A DNA stretch of 62,333 bases from Syntrophobacterales bacterium (GCA_023229795.1 JALNYP010000018.1:1-62333), one strand, 5' to 3'; shown: positions 17,419-25,920, counted from the first letter of the stretch. The notes: generated by a model from the sequence alone, not told the origin. Numbers and translations: made by a program.

Positions 17419-18589
17419 TCAGCCGCCTCCCTCGCCTTTGAAGAGAAAAACCCGGTTATGCCGGTATGGCCCTACGTCCAGCATGGTATAGCCCAACTCG
17501 GATAAGGTCTTCAGATAACGGCCCCGGAAGCGGGGCGCCAGGTCAAATCTGCCGGTAACGCAGCCTCCGTCCCCCACCTCCAGGTAATATTTGAGGCCGG
17601 GAGTGGCCAGAATCTCGGCCGGGGCCACTGAGCCCATGGGGGGCCAGCACCAGAAGACCAGGTCGGGTGCGAAAGCCGCGATGGCCTGCCGGTGGCTCGC
17701 CTGAAAGACCCGCACCCCATAAGGCAGGGAACAGCACGGCGGCTCCAGGTCGGTGGCCACCACCGGGAAACCCCGCTCGGCCAGGGCCGCGGCCATAAAG
17801 CCCTCCCAGGCCCCTACCTCCACCACCCGGGTGACCTTGAGGCGCCGGAACAGCCGAATCAGGGCCTGGAAAAACTCTTCCGTCGGCAGAAAATAGAATT
17901 GTTGGCTGCCCCCCAAGACCACCTCGGACAACATGCCTCCGGCTTCCAGGAACTCTTCCAGTTCCCTCTTCCGGGGCACCCGCCGCCGGCCCTCCTCAAA
18001 CAGGAGGTCCCGGCCGCGCCGGGCCAGCTCAATGGAGGTGGGGAACTGGGGCAAGGTTCCCCGGCTCGAGCCTGCCACGGCCCGGATATAGGCGGGCCGG
18101 CTCTTCTCCTGCGCCTGAATGCTGCCGGGATAGAACAACACCCCATAGGCGCCCCCCGCGGGGCTCAAGGTCGCGGTCCAACAGATGCGTTGCCGGCCGC
18201 TGAAGATCGGGGGCAGATAGAGTCCCTGGAGGTTCTTTTCCCGGGTGAGGAGACTGGCCAGTTCGGGGAGCGACGGCAGGCGCCAGTCCCGGCGCCCCCC
18301 CCCAATTCCCCCGGTTGAGGCTGTCCAGGTAGGGCCCGGCCATGTCCTGGGGCAGAGGCTGGGGCGAGCCTCCTTGTTGCCAGGCCAGGCCGGTCTCCCG
18401 GTCGCCAATCACTTCGGGGCCGATCAAGGCAAACCGGGATGAGCTGTCGCTGCGGCAGGCTCCAGGCCTTCCCGCAATCTCCGGCGGCCACAGCCGTTGG
18501 CCGCAGGCGGAACAATAGGGAGATGTTTGAGGCAGGCGACGACGGCAACTGAGGCAGCACGCCCGGGGGTCAGGAACTATTGAAATCAT
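17419..18589 (-). CDS. zinc ribbon - DUF1566 - methyltransferase protein, frameshifted at a G9 tract
   Basis: Two overlapping frames make one protein. Frame 1 (from ATG 18589, or TTG 18601) encodes a zinc ribbon (CLSCRRRL...CSACGQRL) and the first half of a DUF1566 (Lcl C-terminal) domain: DRETGLAWQQ...LDSLNRGNWGG. Frame 2 (to 17419) resumes with RRDWRLPSLPELASLL, which is the canonical second half of DUF1566. It continues into a SAM-dependent methyltransferase-like domain (VTRVVEVGAWEGFMAAALAERG; ATDLEPP). The switch lies in nine consecutive G on the coding strand (C9 at 18295-18303). Eight G would restore NWGGRRDWRLP exactly. It is a sequencing error, a recent mutation, phase variation or slippage. 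The domain combination is unusual. No SD is seen. Confidence 0.7.
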
Positions 18590-18603
18590 TTTTCGGGGCA
18601 ATC

Positions 18604-18633
18604 AAAAAAGGCCCCACCTTTTCAGATGGGGCC
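18604..18633 (-). terminator. Rho-independent terminator of the thioredoxin-fold unknown
   Basis: GGCCCCA/TGGGGCC stem (18610-18616 with 18627-18633), followed on the minus strand by TTTTTT. It also sits only ~15 bp before the start of the frameshifted gene. Confidence 0.75.
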
Positions 18634-18649
18634 CGATGGAGCAGAAAAT

Positions 18650-19072
18650 TTAGCGGGCTTCGGGGGACTCGATCCGTCCTTCCAGTTCGCCAATATAATT
18701 TTCCAAAAATTCCTCGATGAGATATACCCGCCCCAGTTTATGGTCCATGCGGGGGAAAACCTCGAGAGGGGCCCGGTCGCCTTTTTTGGCATAGCAGCAC
18801 AAAGCGGGGATGGTCTTGCCGAAGTACTCTTTGTAATCGGACCCGCGGACCTCACCGAAAATCGGACGGTATTCGGAGGCGGGACCGCTGGAAGCCTTGT
18901 GATACTGCTTGAAAGGATCGGGGTTGTCAGCCAAGTCGATGGCCGAGGTCTCTACGCCCTTGGATTCCAGGCTCTTGAGCAGGTTAAGCACGTTAGTGTT
19001 GTCGCACTTATATTTATCCACAGGTGCATGTTTGGTGCTGTAGTAAAATTCTATGTAGCCAAGTCTCGCCAT
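18650..19072 (-). CDS. conserved hypothetical protein, thioredoxin-like fold
   Basis: This 140-residue soluble protein is of unknown family. The order of elements suggests a thioredoxin fold: strand LGYIEFYYS, a loop with C23 (KYKCDN), helix NVLNLLKSLESKG, strand VETSAIDLAD, and later KTIPALCCYAKKG, where TIP looks like the cis-Pro loop and is followed by a Cys pair. It lacks a CxxC at the active-site position, so redox activity, if any, would use C23 or the CC pair. The gene has its own promoter and terminator. SD GAGGAGG precedes the ATG. The monocistronic, well-controlled layout suggests an abundant protein (inference). Confidence 0.7.
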   Translation of the reverse strand: MARLGYIEFYYSTKHAPVDKYKCDNTNVLNLLKSLESKGVETSAIDLADNPDPFKQYHKASSGPASEYRPIFGEVRGSDYKEYFGKTIPALCCYAKKGDRAPLEVFPRMDHKLGRVYLIEEFLENYIGELEGRIESPEAR

Positions 19073-19137
19073 GTTTTTGCCTCCTCCCTATTTTAGGCAG
19101 ATTTGTTTTGTGCGCGGTTTCACGTTCCCTGTTGCCC

Positions 19138-19167
19138 TACATACCATCTACCTACAAAATATGTCAA
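19138..19167 (-). promoter_or_regulatory. sigma-70 promoter of the thioredoxin-fold unknown
   Basis: On the minus strand: TTGACA (19162-19167), 18-bp spacer, TATGTA (19138-19143). The leader is about 60 nt. Confidence 0.5.
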
Positions 19168-19330
19168 GATTTTTTCTGGCCTGACGAGGCCTTAGATAAT
19201 ATTTACCCAAATAGCTGGAGCCATGTTAAAAAAAGAGAAGATTGAAAATCAATTTTCCCGGGCTCGGGCAGTCTCGTCAGGCTAAGGCTGGAAGTCCGCG
19301 CCTGTGGCCCCGGAGGAAGGAAGGCTAGCC

Positions 19331-19741
19331 GTGCAGGAAATCTGGTCCGGTTTGCCGGAATGGCTGCCGCTGCCGGCCGGGAAACTGATCCCGGCCATTA
19401 TCCAGGACGCGGCCACCGGCCTCGTCCTGATGCTGGCGGAGGTGAATCAGGAAGCCCTCGAGCTGATTGCCGCTACCGGCCGCGTCCATTACTATCACCC
19501 CCATAAACGCAAGGTGGTGGCCAAGGGTGAGGCCTCGGGACACTTTCAGGCCCTCATCGAGATGCGTCTGTCTTGCCGGGGGGACCAGCTCCTCCTCAAG
19601 GTGCGCCCCGCGGGCGGGGCCTGCGAACTGGGCTACGCCTCCTGCTTTTTCCGGCGCTTCACCCCTGACGGCTGGGAAACCGCCGACCCCAAGGCCTTCG
19701 ACCCGGACGAAGTCTATCCGGAAATCGCCTTTTCGCATTAA
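19331..19741 (+). CDS. HisI-like (phosphoribosyl-AMP cyclohydrolase family) protein, divergent metal site
   Basis: This is a 136-residue protein with the HisI fold pattern: KLIPAIIQDAATGLVLMLAEVN, a TGRVHYY segment, KGEASGHFQ and a C-terminal ACELGYASCFFR. In authentic HisI the metal site is DCDxD and the later motif is ACHTG. Here they read S81-C82-R83-G84-D85 and ACELG (C98, C105). The three zinc Cys are kept, but two of three Mg-binding Asp and the His are lost. It may be a paralogue with altered chemistry or a weak cyclohydrolase. I choose GTG 19331 (SD GGAGGAAGG at 19313-19321); GTG 19304 is upstream of that SD. No his genes are nearby. Confidence 0.75.
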   Translation: MQEIWSGLPEWLPLPAGKLIPAIIQDAATGLVLMLAEVNQEALELIAATGRVHYYHPHKRKVVAKGEASGHFQALIEMRLSCRGDQLLLKVRPAGGACELGYASCFFRRFTPDGWETADPKAFDPDEVYPEIAFSH

Positions 19742-19842
19742 AAAATTGAAGGGAGGGTCGGGAGACGCGAGTCCCCGCCCTCCCCTCAAACTCCCCTCCC
19801 TACCCCCTCCAGGGGATTGGAGGTGGGGGTTTGAAAGAAGGC

Positions 19843-19863
19843 CTAAGGGCCGTTGGCCCTTAG
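19843..19863 (-). terminator. stem-loop between convergent genes
   Basis: A perfect CTAAGGGCC/GGCCCTTAG stem with a 3-nt loop. The T-rich run follows on the minus strand (GCCTTCTTTC), so it probably ends folD transcription. Confidence is moderate because the U-tract is imperfect. Confidence 0.45.
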
Positions 19864-19887
19864 CTCCCTCCCCCAAATTTCCCGTCC

Positions 19888-20790
19888 TTAAATCTTGATC
19901 AACCCCGCGGCGGCTTTGGCGGCCATGACGGTGTTTTTCATGAGCATGGTGATGGTCATGGGACCGACGCCGCCCGGCACCGGGGTGATGTAGGAGGCCT
20001 TGGCGGCACAAGACTCGAAGTGCACGTCGCCCTTCAGGATGGCCTTGCCGGTCTTTTCGCTGATGCCGACCCGGTTGACGCCGACGTCGATGACACAGCA
20101 GCCTTCTTTGATCCAGTCACCCTGGACGTATTCGGGCACGCCCGCAGCCACGACGAGGATGTCGGCCCGGCGGCAGTGCTCGATGAGCTTATCCTTGGGG
20201 GTGCCGGTGTGCACGCAGGTGACGGTGGCGTTGGCGCCCTGCAGCTTCTGGATCATGATGGCCACCATGGGTTTGCCCACGATGTTGGAGCGGCCCACCA
20301 CCACGACTTCCTTGCCTTTGGGATCGCCGTAGGAGCGATTGATGAGTTCCTGGCAGCCCGCCGGGGTGCAGGGGAGAAAGACGTAGTTGCCGATCAGGAT
20401 GCGGCCGACGTTGACCGGATGGAAGGCGTCCACGTCCTTGTTGGGGTCGATGGCCAACAGCACCTTGTTGGAGTCGATGTGCTTGGGCACCGGCAACTGG
20501 ATCAGGATGCCGTGGATCTTGGGGTCTTTGTTGTATTTGTCGATCAGGGCCAGCAGGGCCGCTTCGGTGATGTCCGCGGGCTGACTGTCCTGGATCGAAT
20601 AAAACCCCAATTCATGGGAGGTCTTCTGCTTGGCAGTGACGTAGCTGACCGACGCAGGGTTTTCACCTACCAGGATGGTGACCAGGCCCGGGGTTACATT
20701 ATGCTTGGCTTTGAGTTCCTCAACTTCCTTTTTCAGCTCTTCCCGTATCTGGGCGGCCACTTCGGCCCCTTTGATCAATTTTGCAGCCAT
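19888..20790 (-). CDS. folD: bifunctional methylene-THF dehydrogenase / methenyl-THF cyclohydrolase
   Basis: FolD interconverts 5,10-methylene-THF and 10-formyl-THF in the cytosol. The catalytic motif YVTAKQK has Y50, K54 and K56. Further signatures are GILIQLPVPKHID, KDVDAFHPVNVGRI and the Rossmann motif VVVVGRSNIVGKPM, with PVPGGVGPMTITMLM at the C-terminus. Length is 300. SD AAGGAGG precedes the ATG. In acetate-oxidising or C1-using anaerobes FolD also belongs to the Wood-Ljungdahl methyl branch, but no other branch genes are here. It is divergent from lysC. Confidence 0.97.
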   Translation of the reverse strand: MAAKLIKGAEVAAQIREELKKEVEELKAKHNVTPGLVTILVGENPASVSYVTAKQKTSHELGFYSIQDSQPADITEAALLALIDKYNKDPKIHGILIQLPVPKHIDSNKVLLAIDPNKDVDAFHPVNVGRILIGNYVFLPCTPAGCQELINRSYGDPKGKEVVVVGRSNIVGKPMVAIMIQKLQGANATVTCVHTGTPKDKLIEHCRRADILVVAAGVPEYVQGDWIKEGCCVIDVGVNRVGISEKTGKAILKGDVHFESCAAKASYITPVPGGVGPMTITMLMKNTVMAAKAAAGLIKI

Positions 20791-20823
20791 GTACCTGGCC
20801 TCCTTACTTGTGATTTTTTTCTT

Positions 20824-20853
20824 TTAATACCACCATTGGTTCGTCAAGGTCAA
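20824..20853 (-). promoter_or_regulatory. sigma-70 promoter of folD
   Basis: On the minus strand: TTGACC (20848-20853), 18-bp spacer, TATTAA (20824-20829). Confidence 0.45.
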
Positions 20854-20895
20854 TCAAAAATTCACTTCTGCTGCGGGAAAGATGGCTGGCAGGCG

Positions 20896-20925
20896 TTGGC
20901 TTTTTTTCGTCAGGAGGGATATAAT
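20896..20925 (+). promoter_or_regulatory. sigma-70 promoter of lysC
   Basis: TTGGCT (20896-20901), 18-bp spacer, perfect TATAAT (20920-20925), about 30 bp before the GTG start. No lysine riboswitch fits in such a short leader. Confidence 0.5.
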
Positions 20926-20955
20926 TAGTATTTTATAACTTTTTGGAGTGCACTC

Positions 20956-22188
20956 GTGCCCATTATCGTACAAAAATATGGCGGCACCTCGGTCGGCAAC
21001 CCGGATCGCATCGCCAATGTAGCCAATCGGGTGGTCAAGGGGTGGCGGGACGGCAATAAGATGGTGGTAGTGCTCTCGGCTATGGCCGGGGAAACCGACC
21101 GCCTGATCAATCTGGCCAAAGAACTGGCGGAGGACCCGGACCCCCGGGAATTGGACGTTCTCTTAGCCACCGGCGAACAGGTGACCGTGTCCCTGTTCAG
21201 TATGTTCCTCAGGTCCCAGGGCGTGCCGGCCACGTCGCTGCTCTCCCATCAGGCTCGGATTTACACCGACCGCGCCTACGGCCGGGCCCGGATTGTCGGC
21301 ATCGACACGGCCCGCATTAAAGAAGAATTAAAGAAAAACCGCATCGTCACCGTGGCCGGCTTCCAGGGGGTGGACGAAGTGGGCAACATTACCACGCTGG
21401 GGCGGGGCGGCTCCGATACCACCGCGGTGGCCGTGGCGGCTTCGCTCAAGGCCGACCTCTGCGAAATCTACACCGACGTGGACGGGGTTTACACCACCGA
21501 TCCCCGCATCTACCCCAAGGCCCGCAAGTTGGACCGGATCTCGTATGACGAGATGCTGGAGCTAGCCTCTATGGGGGCCAAGGTCCTGGAGATCAGATCC
21601 GTGGGTTTTGCCAGGCGTTATGGCGTACCCCTGGTGGTGCGCAGCAGTTTTTCCGAGGAGCCGGGCACCCTGGTGACCGAGGAGGATGAAGAAATGGAAA
21701 TTGTGCCGGTATCCGGTGTGGCTCTGAGTAGAAATGAGGCCCGGGTAACCATCACCCGGGTTCCCGACCGCCCCGGCGTGGCGATCCACCTGTTCCAACC
21801 GGTGGCTGACGCCAATATCGTGGTGGATATGATTATCCAGAACACCAGCATCGACGGCCACACCGACCTGACTTTTACCGTGCCCAAGGGCGACCTGAAA
21901 AAGACCCTGGCCATTGTCAATCCGGTGGCCGCGGATATCGGGGCCGAGCGGGTCTTGAGCGAAGAGAACATCGCCAAGGTCTCCGTCGTGGGCGTGGGCA
22001 TGAAGAACAACGCCGGGGTGGCCGCCCGCATGTTCGAAGCCATGGCCGCGGAAAACATTAACATCTTGATGATCAGCACCTCGGAGATCAAAATTTCCTG
22101 CGTCATCGAAGATAAGTATGGCGAATTGGCGGTGCGGGTGCTCCACGACGCCTTCGGCCTGGAGTTGCCGCCGCCGAAGAAAAAATAG
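20956..22188 (+). CDS. lysC: aspartate kinase
   Basis: This is the first step of the aspartate family (Lys, Thr, Met, Ile). The kinase domain opens with IVQKYGGTSVGNPDRI. The nucleotide-binding GRGGSDTTAVAVAASL and EIYTDVDGVYTTDPR follow. Two C-terminal ACT domains (from residue ~265) mark a feedback-regulated, monofunctional enzyme of 410 residues. Start is GTG 20956 with GGAG upstream. It lies upstream of cimA: both feed isoleucine or lysine synthesis, although a 165-bp repeat-filled gap separates them. Confidence 0.97.
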   Translation: MPIIVQKYGGTSVGNPDRIANVANRVVKGWRDGNKMVVVLSAMAGETDRLINLAKELAEDPDPRELDVLLATGEQVTVSLFSMFLRSQGVPATSLLSHQARIYTDRAYGRARIVGIDTARIKEELKKNRIVTVAGFQGVDEVGNITTLGRGGSDTTAVAVAASLKADLCEIYTDVDGVYTTDPRIYPKARKLDRISYDEMLELASMGAKVLEIRSVGFARRYGVPLVVRSSFSEEPGTLVTEEDEEMEIVPVSGVALSRNEARVTITRVPDRPGVAIHLFQPVADANIVVDMIIQNTSIDGHTDLTFTVPKGDLKKTLAIVNPVAADIGAERVLSEENIAKVSVVGVGMKNNAGVAARMFEAMAAENINILMISTSEIKISCVIEDKYGELAVRVLHDAFGLELPPPKKK

Positions 22189-22340
22189 TTCAAAGTTCAA
22201 GGTTCAAAGTTCAAAGTTTTTAAGCCTTTAACCTTGACGCTTCGGCTGCAAACGCCGCCCCTGGAAAATTGGTTCAAAGTTCGAGCATCCAAGTCTTTGA
22301 GCTCTTAACCTTGAACCTTGAACTTTGAACCTTGAACTTA
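22189..22340. repeat. inverted pair of 7-bp-period repeat arrays
   Basis: Directly after the lysC stop, TCAAAGT/TCAAGGT units repeat about four times (22189-22218). At 22307-22339 ACCTTGA/ACTTTGA units repeat about four times, the reverse complement of the first array. Transcribed, they would fold into one long stem around ~90 nt. The second array abuts the cimA SD. Confidence 0.7.
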
Positions 22341-22353
22341 AACGAGGTCAGCC

Positions 22354-24015
22354 ATGCGCCGGGTAAAAATCTACGACACCACCTTGAGAGACGGCACCCA
22401 GGCCGAGGATTTCAATCTGTCCCTGGCCGACAAGATCCGCATCGCCCAAAAACTGGCGCAGTTGGGTATTCATTATATTGAAGGCGGCTGGCCCGGCGCT
22501 AACCCCAAGGACAAGGATTTCTTCGCCGAAATCCGCAACTACGATTTGAACGGCAGCCGCATCGCCGCGTTCGGCAGCACCCACCACAAGAACCGGCCGC
22601 CGGAATCCGATCCCGTTTTTCAGGAACTTCTCATCAGCCAGGCGTCGGTGATGACGCTCTTCGGCAAGTCGTCCCTGTTCCAGGTCAAAGAAATTTTGCA
22701 AACCACCCCGGAGCGCAACCTGGAGCTGATCTCCGGCTCCCTGGCCTATCTCAAGCCCCGGGTGGAAGAGCTGTTTTACGACGCCGAGCATTTTTTCGAC
22801 GCCTATAAAGAAGACCGGGATTATGCGTTAACAACCCTGGAGGCCGCCCTGAACGGCGGGGCCGAAATCCTGGTGCTGTGCGACACCAACGGCGGCACCC
22901 TGACCAGCGAACTCGTGGAGATCATCAAAGCGGTCCAGACGCGCTTTCCCCAGACGCCTCTGGGCATCCACGCCCACAACGATTCGGAGCTGGCCGTCGC
23001 CAACTCCATCGCCGCGGTGGCACTGGGGTGCAGCCAGGTCCAGGGGACCATCAACGGCGTGGGGGAACGCTGCGGCAATGCGAACCTCTGCTCTATCATC
23101 CCTAACCTTCAGGTCAAGATGGGGTTTGAGTGCTTGAGTGCCGACCACTTGAAGCGCCTCACCGAGGTCTCTCGGTTCGTGTTTGAGGTGGCCAACGTGC
23201 GTCCCAATCGCTACCAGCCCTACGTGGGCAAGAGCGCCTTCGCTCACAAGGCGGGCATCCATGCCGCGGCGGTAAAACGCAACCCCAAGGCTTATGAGCA
23301 CATCGACCCCACCCTGGTGGGCAATACCCGGGTCATCCCGGTCTCCGACCTGTCGGGCCGGGGCAACATCCTCATGCGGGCCCAGGAACTGGGGCTGGAT
23401 TTAGGGAGCCACGATGCCGCGGTGCGCCAGGCCCTGGACAAGTTGAAGCAACTCCTCAACCTGGACCCCGGGGTGGAACTGCCGCCCTTTGACAGCAACG
23501 TCAAGACCGTCCTGGACAAAGTCAAGGAACTGGAATCCCAGGGCTTCCAGTTCGAAGACGCCGAGGCCTCCCTGGAATTGCTCCTGAGGTCCGCGTTGGG
23601 CCAGCACAAAGAATATTTTCATCTGCAATCCTATCGGGTCATCGATGAAAAGGTGAGGGGCTTCGAGCCCCCGGTGCCCGAAGCCACCATCCGGGTGCGG
23701 GTGGGACCGCATGAAGTGCACACCGCGTCCTTCGGCAACGGCCCGGTGGACGCCCTGTACAACGCCCTGCTCAAGGCCCTGGTGCGGTTTTATCCCCGGC
23801 TGACCGAGATCGTCCTGGAGGACTACAAGGTCAGGGTGCTGCCGGGCATGCGGGGCACCGGCGCCAAGGTGCGGGTCCTCATCATCTCCCGGGACGGCCA
23901 CACCTGGTGGAACACCGTGGGCATGGCCACCGACATCATCGACGCCTCCTGGCAGGCCCTGGTGGATTCCATCACCTACAAACTCTTTCGGGACGAACAG
24001 ATGGCCGGTAAATAA
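22354..24015 (+). CDS. cimA: citramalate synthase
   Basis: The enzyme condenses pyruvate and acetyl-CoA to (R)-citramalate, a threonine-independent entry to isoleucine. The DRE-TIM catalytic barrel has YDTTLRDGTQAEDFNLS and the CimA-type YIEGGWPGANPKD in place of the IPMS sequence. The HAHND metal site and GVGERCGNA follow. The C-terminal ~130 residues form the LeuA allosteric dimer domain (VHTASFGNGPVDALYNALLKAL). The length of 553 fits the CimA (TIGR00977-like) group, not leuA. SD GAGGT is adjacent to the ATG at 22354. Confidence 0.95.
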   Translation: MRRVKIYDTTLRDGTQAEDFNLSLADKIRIAQKLAQLGIHYIEGGWPGANPKDKDFFAEIRNYDLNGSRIAAFGSTHHKNRPPESDPVFQELLISQASVMTLFGKSSLFQVKEILQTTPERNLELISGSLAYLKPRVEELFYDAEHFFDAYKEDRDYALTTLEAALNGGAEILVLCDTNGGTLTSELVEIIKAVQTRFPQTPLGIHAHNDSELAVANSIAAVALGCSQVQGTINGVGERCGNANLCSIIPNLQVKMGFECLSADHLKRLTEVSRFVFEVANVRPNRYQPYVGKSAFAHKAGIHAAAVKRNPKAYEHIDPTLVGNTRVIPVSDLSGRGNILMRAQELGLDLGSHDAAVRQALDKLKQLLNLDPGVELPPFDSNVKTVLDKVKELESQGFQFEDAEASLELLLRSALGQHKEYFHLQSYRVIDEKVRGFEPPVPEATIRVRVGPHEVHTASFGNGPVDALYNALLKALVRFYPRLTEIVLEDYKVRVLPGMRGTGAKVRVLIISRDGHTWWNTVGMATDIIDASWQALVDSITYKLFRDEQMAGK

Positions 24016-24195
24016 GGGCGAAAAGGTGAAGAGGGAAAAAGGCGAAAAGGTGAGAGACTTGTCCGTCTCCACATGTTCGCCTTTCTCCATCCCCTCTATC
24101 TTGCCAAACCGGGAGGAAGCGCCATGAAGGACGTTGCCTTATCCTGTTTTTCTTTTCCCCTTTTCGCCTCTTCCCTCTTCCCCTTTTCGCCCTTT
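24003..24195. repeat. inverted pair of 7-bp-period repeats around cimA end and comEA start
   Basis: GGCGAAAAGGTGAAGAGGG-type units (about 24016-24056) and their reverse complement CCCTTTTCGCCTCTTCCC-type units (about 24146-24193) flank ~90 bp of spacer. The right array runs to within two bases of the comEA ATG and contains no clean SD. Confidence 0.6.
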
Positions 24196-24196
24196 T

Positions 24197-24748
24197 ATGA
24201 AACCCTTGCCCTACTTCAGCCGGACCCAACAGGGCGTCATCCTCATCCTGGGATTAGCCCTCCTGCTCTGGCTGGCTTGGCGGACCCACGTGCTGTTCGT
24301 CCCCGGTTCTCCCCCGCCCTTAACCATGCACCCGGCCTTTGTGGAAGTGACGGGCCAGGTGGCTCAGCCCGGGATGTACTCCTTCCCTAAGGCCCCTACC
24401 TTGGGGGAGGTCTGGATGAAGGCTGGAGCCAAGGGAACTCCCCCCGAGCCGGACAAAACCATCGTCAGCGGCAGCCGGGTGGAAATTGCGGCCGATGGCA
24501 GCTACCGGCTGGCCCGCCTGCCAGGCGCCCAACTCCTGGTTTTGGGGCTGCCCCTCGACCTCAACCGGGCCACCGCCCAGGACCTGGACGCCATCCCCGG
24601 CATCGGCCCGGACCTGGCACAGCGCATCGTGGACTACCGCCAGGCCCACGGCCCGTTCAAGAAGATTGAGGAGTTGGAGGAGAAGGTTTTGGGCGTTGGT
24701 CCCCAGAAGATGAAAGACATTAAGCCTTATTTGGCCATTAATGATTGA
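24197..24748 (+). CDS. ComEA-like helix-hairpin-helix DNA-binding protein
   Basis: This 183-residue protein has one N-terminal membrane anchor (GVILILGLALLLWLAW), then a SLBB/soluble-ligand-binding-type segment (VEVTGQVAQPGMYSFPKAPTLGEV), and two C-terminal helix-hairpin-helix motifs (LDLNRATAQDLDAIPGIGP...RIVDYRQAHGPFKKIEEL...VLGVGPQKMKDIKPYL). This is the architecture of ComEA, the periplasmic double-strand DNA receptor of transformation. I start at ATG 24197 because the longer frame upstream consists of repeat-derived Phe/Pro codons. No other com genes are here. It may instead be a general envelope HhH protein. Confidence 0.85.
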   Translation: MKPLPYFSRTQQGVILILGLALLLWLAWRTHVLFVPGSPPPLTMHPAFVEVTGQVAQPGMYSFPKAPTLGEVWMKAGAKGTPPEPDKTIVSGSRVEIAADGSYRLARLPGAQLLVLGLPLDLNRATAQDLDAIPGIGPDLAQRIVDYRQAHGPFKKIEELEEKVLGVGPQKMKDIKPYLAIND

Positions 24749-24850
24749 AGAATCTCCCAAGACGCCAAGAATAATGAAATATTGCTTTTTCTTTAATATG
24801 CTCTGCGCCTTGACCCCTTTACGAAAAAACTCAAAATATTCCAAACCTTA

Positions 24851-25849
24851 ATGATGATATTAGGAATCGAATCCTCCTGCGATGAAACCGCCGCGGCAGT
24901 AGTGGCCGACGGCCGCACCGTCTTGTCTTCGGTGGTGGCCACCCAGTTTGAACTCCATGCCGCCTACGGCGGAGTGGTGCCCGAGATTGCGGCCCGGCGG
25001 CACCTGGAAAACATCCTGCCGGTGATCCAGGGAGCCCTGGATCAGGCCGGGATTGCCTTGCCCGACCTGGACGGCCTGGCCGTGACCCAGGGGCCCGGCC
25101 TCATCGGCGCCCTGCTCATCGGTATGGCCGCGGCCAAGACCCTGGCCTTCACCCTGAAAAAACCCCTGGTGGGGGTGCACCACCTCCAGGCCCATATCAT
25201 GGCGGCGTTTTTGACCGAGACGCCGCCGGAGTTCCCCTTCGTGGCCCTGGTGGTCTCCGGCGGCCACACCAATCTCTACCGGGTAGCCGGTTTCCGGGAG
25301 ATGGCCCTGCTGGGCCGCAGCCGGGACGACGCCGCGGGGGAGGCCTTTGACAAAGTGGCCAAACTCATGGCCCTGGGCTACCCCGGCGGGGTCAGGATCG
25401 AGGCCTTAGCCCAGGGCGGTAAGGACTCGGCCTATCGCCTGCCCCGGCCCCGCATCCCCGAGGAGCCGCTCACCTTCTCGTTCTCCGGCCTCAAGACTGC
25501 AGTAGCCCACCTGCTCAAGCAGCACCCAGAAATTCTGGCAGACGACCGGGCCCGCGTCAACCTGGCCGCCAGCTTCCAGGCCGCGGTGGTGGATTGCCTC
25601 ACCAGCCGGGCCTTGCTGGCCCTCGAAGCAACCGGCTGCCCGCGCCTGGTGGTCTGCGGCGGCGTGGCGGCCAATAGCCGGTTGCGCCTGGCGTTGACGA
25701 CCCTGTCCCGGGCCGAGGGCTTCGAACTCTGCCTGCCGCCCCTGCACCTGTGCGGCGACAACGCCGCCATGGTAGCCGCCCTGGGCTACCGCCTGCTCCA
25801 GGCCGGCGAGCGCCTGGACCTGGCCGGCGACGTCTTTTCCCGGGGGTGA
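24851..25849 (+). CDS. tsaD: tRNA N6-threonylcarbamoyladenosine synthase, TsaD subunit
   Basis: TsaD transfers threonylcarbamoyl to A37 of ANN-decoding tRNAs, acting with TsaB and TsaE. This ASKHA-fold metalloprotein starts with ILGIESSCDETAAAVV, has the metal motif HHLQAH (H111, H115) and LVVSGGHTNLY, and ends with VCGGVAANSRLR and HLCGDNAAMVAALGY. The length of 332 is typical. The start is ATG 24851 or ATG 24854. There is no tsaB or tsaE nearby. The gene is followed by REP elements. Confidence 0.97.
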   Translation: MMILGIESSCDETAAAVVADGRTVLSSVVATQFELHAAYGGVVPEIAARRHLENILPVIQGALDQAGIALPDLDGLAVTQGPGLIGALLIGMAAAKTLAFTLKKPLVGVHHLQAHIMAAFLTETPPEFPFVALVVSGGHTNLYRVAGFREMALLGRSRDDAAGEAFDKVAKLMALGYPGGVRIEALAQGGKDSAYRLPRPRIPEEPLTFSFSGLKTAVAHLLKQHPEILADDRARVNLAASFQAAVVDCLTSRALLALEATGCPRLVVCGGVAANSRLRLALTTLSRAEGFELCLPPLHLCGDNAAMVAALGYRLLQAGERLDLAGDVFSRG

Positions 25850-25877
25850 ATGCCTCAATTTTAAGGAATAATTCCAT

Positions 25878-25898
25878 GGTGCGTAGGACTCACCCTAC
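25878..25898. repeat. REP copy
   Basis: GGTGCGTAGGACTCACCCTAC differs by two bases from the REP in the right flank of the transposase and lies in the same orientation. Confidence 0.7.
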
Positions 25899-25920
25899 AG
25901 GAAATATCACCGGGTGAATA

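Noticed and set aside
22189..22340. CRISPR array
   Set aside because: Repeat unit is only seven bases without spacers.
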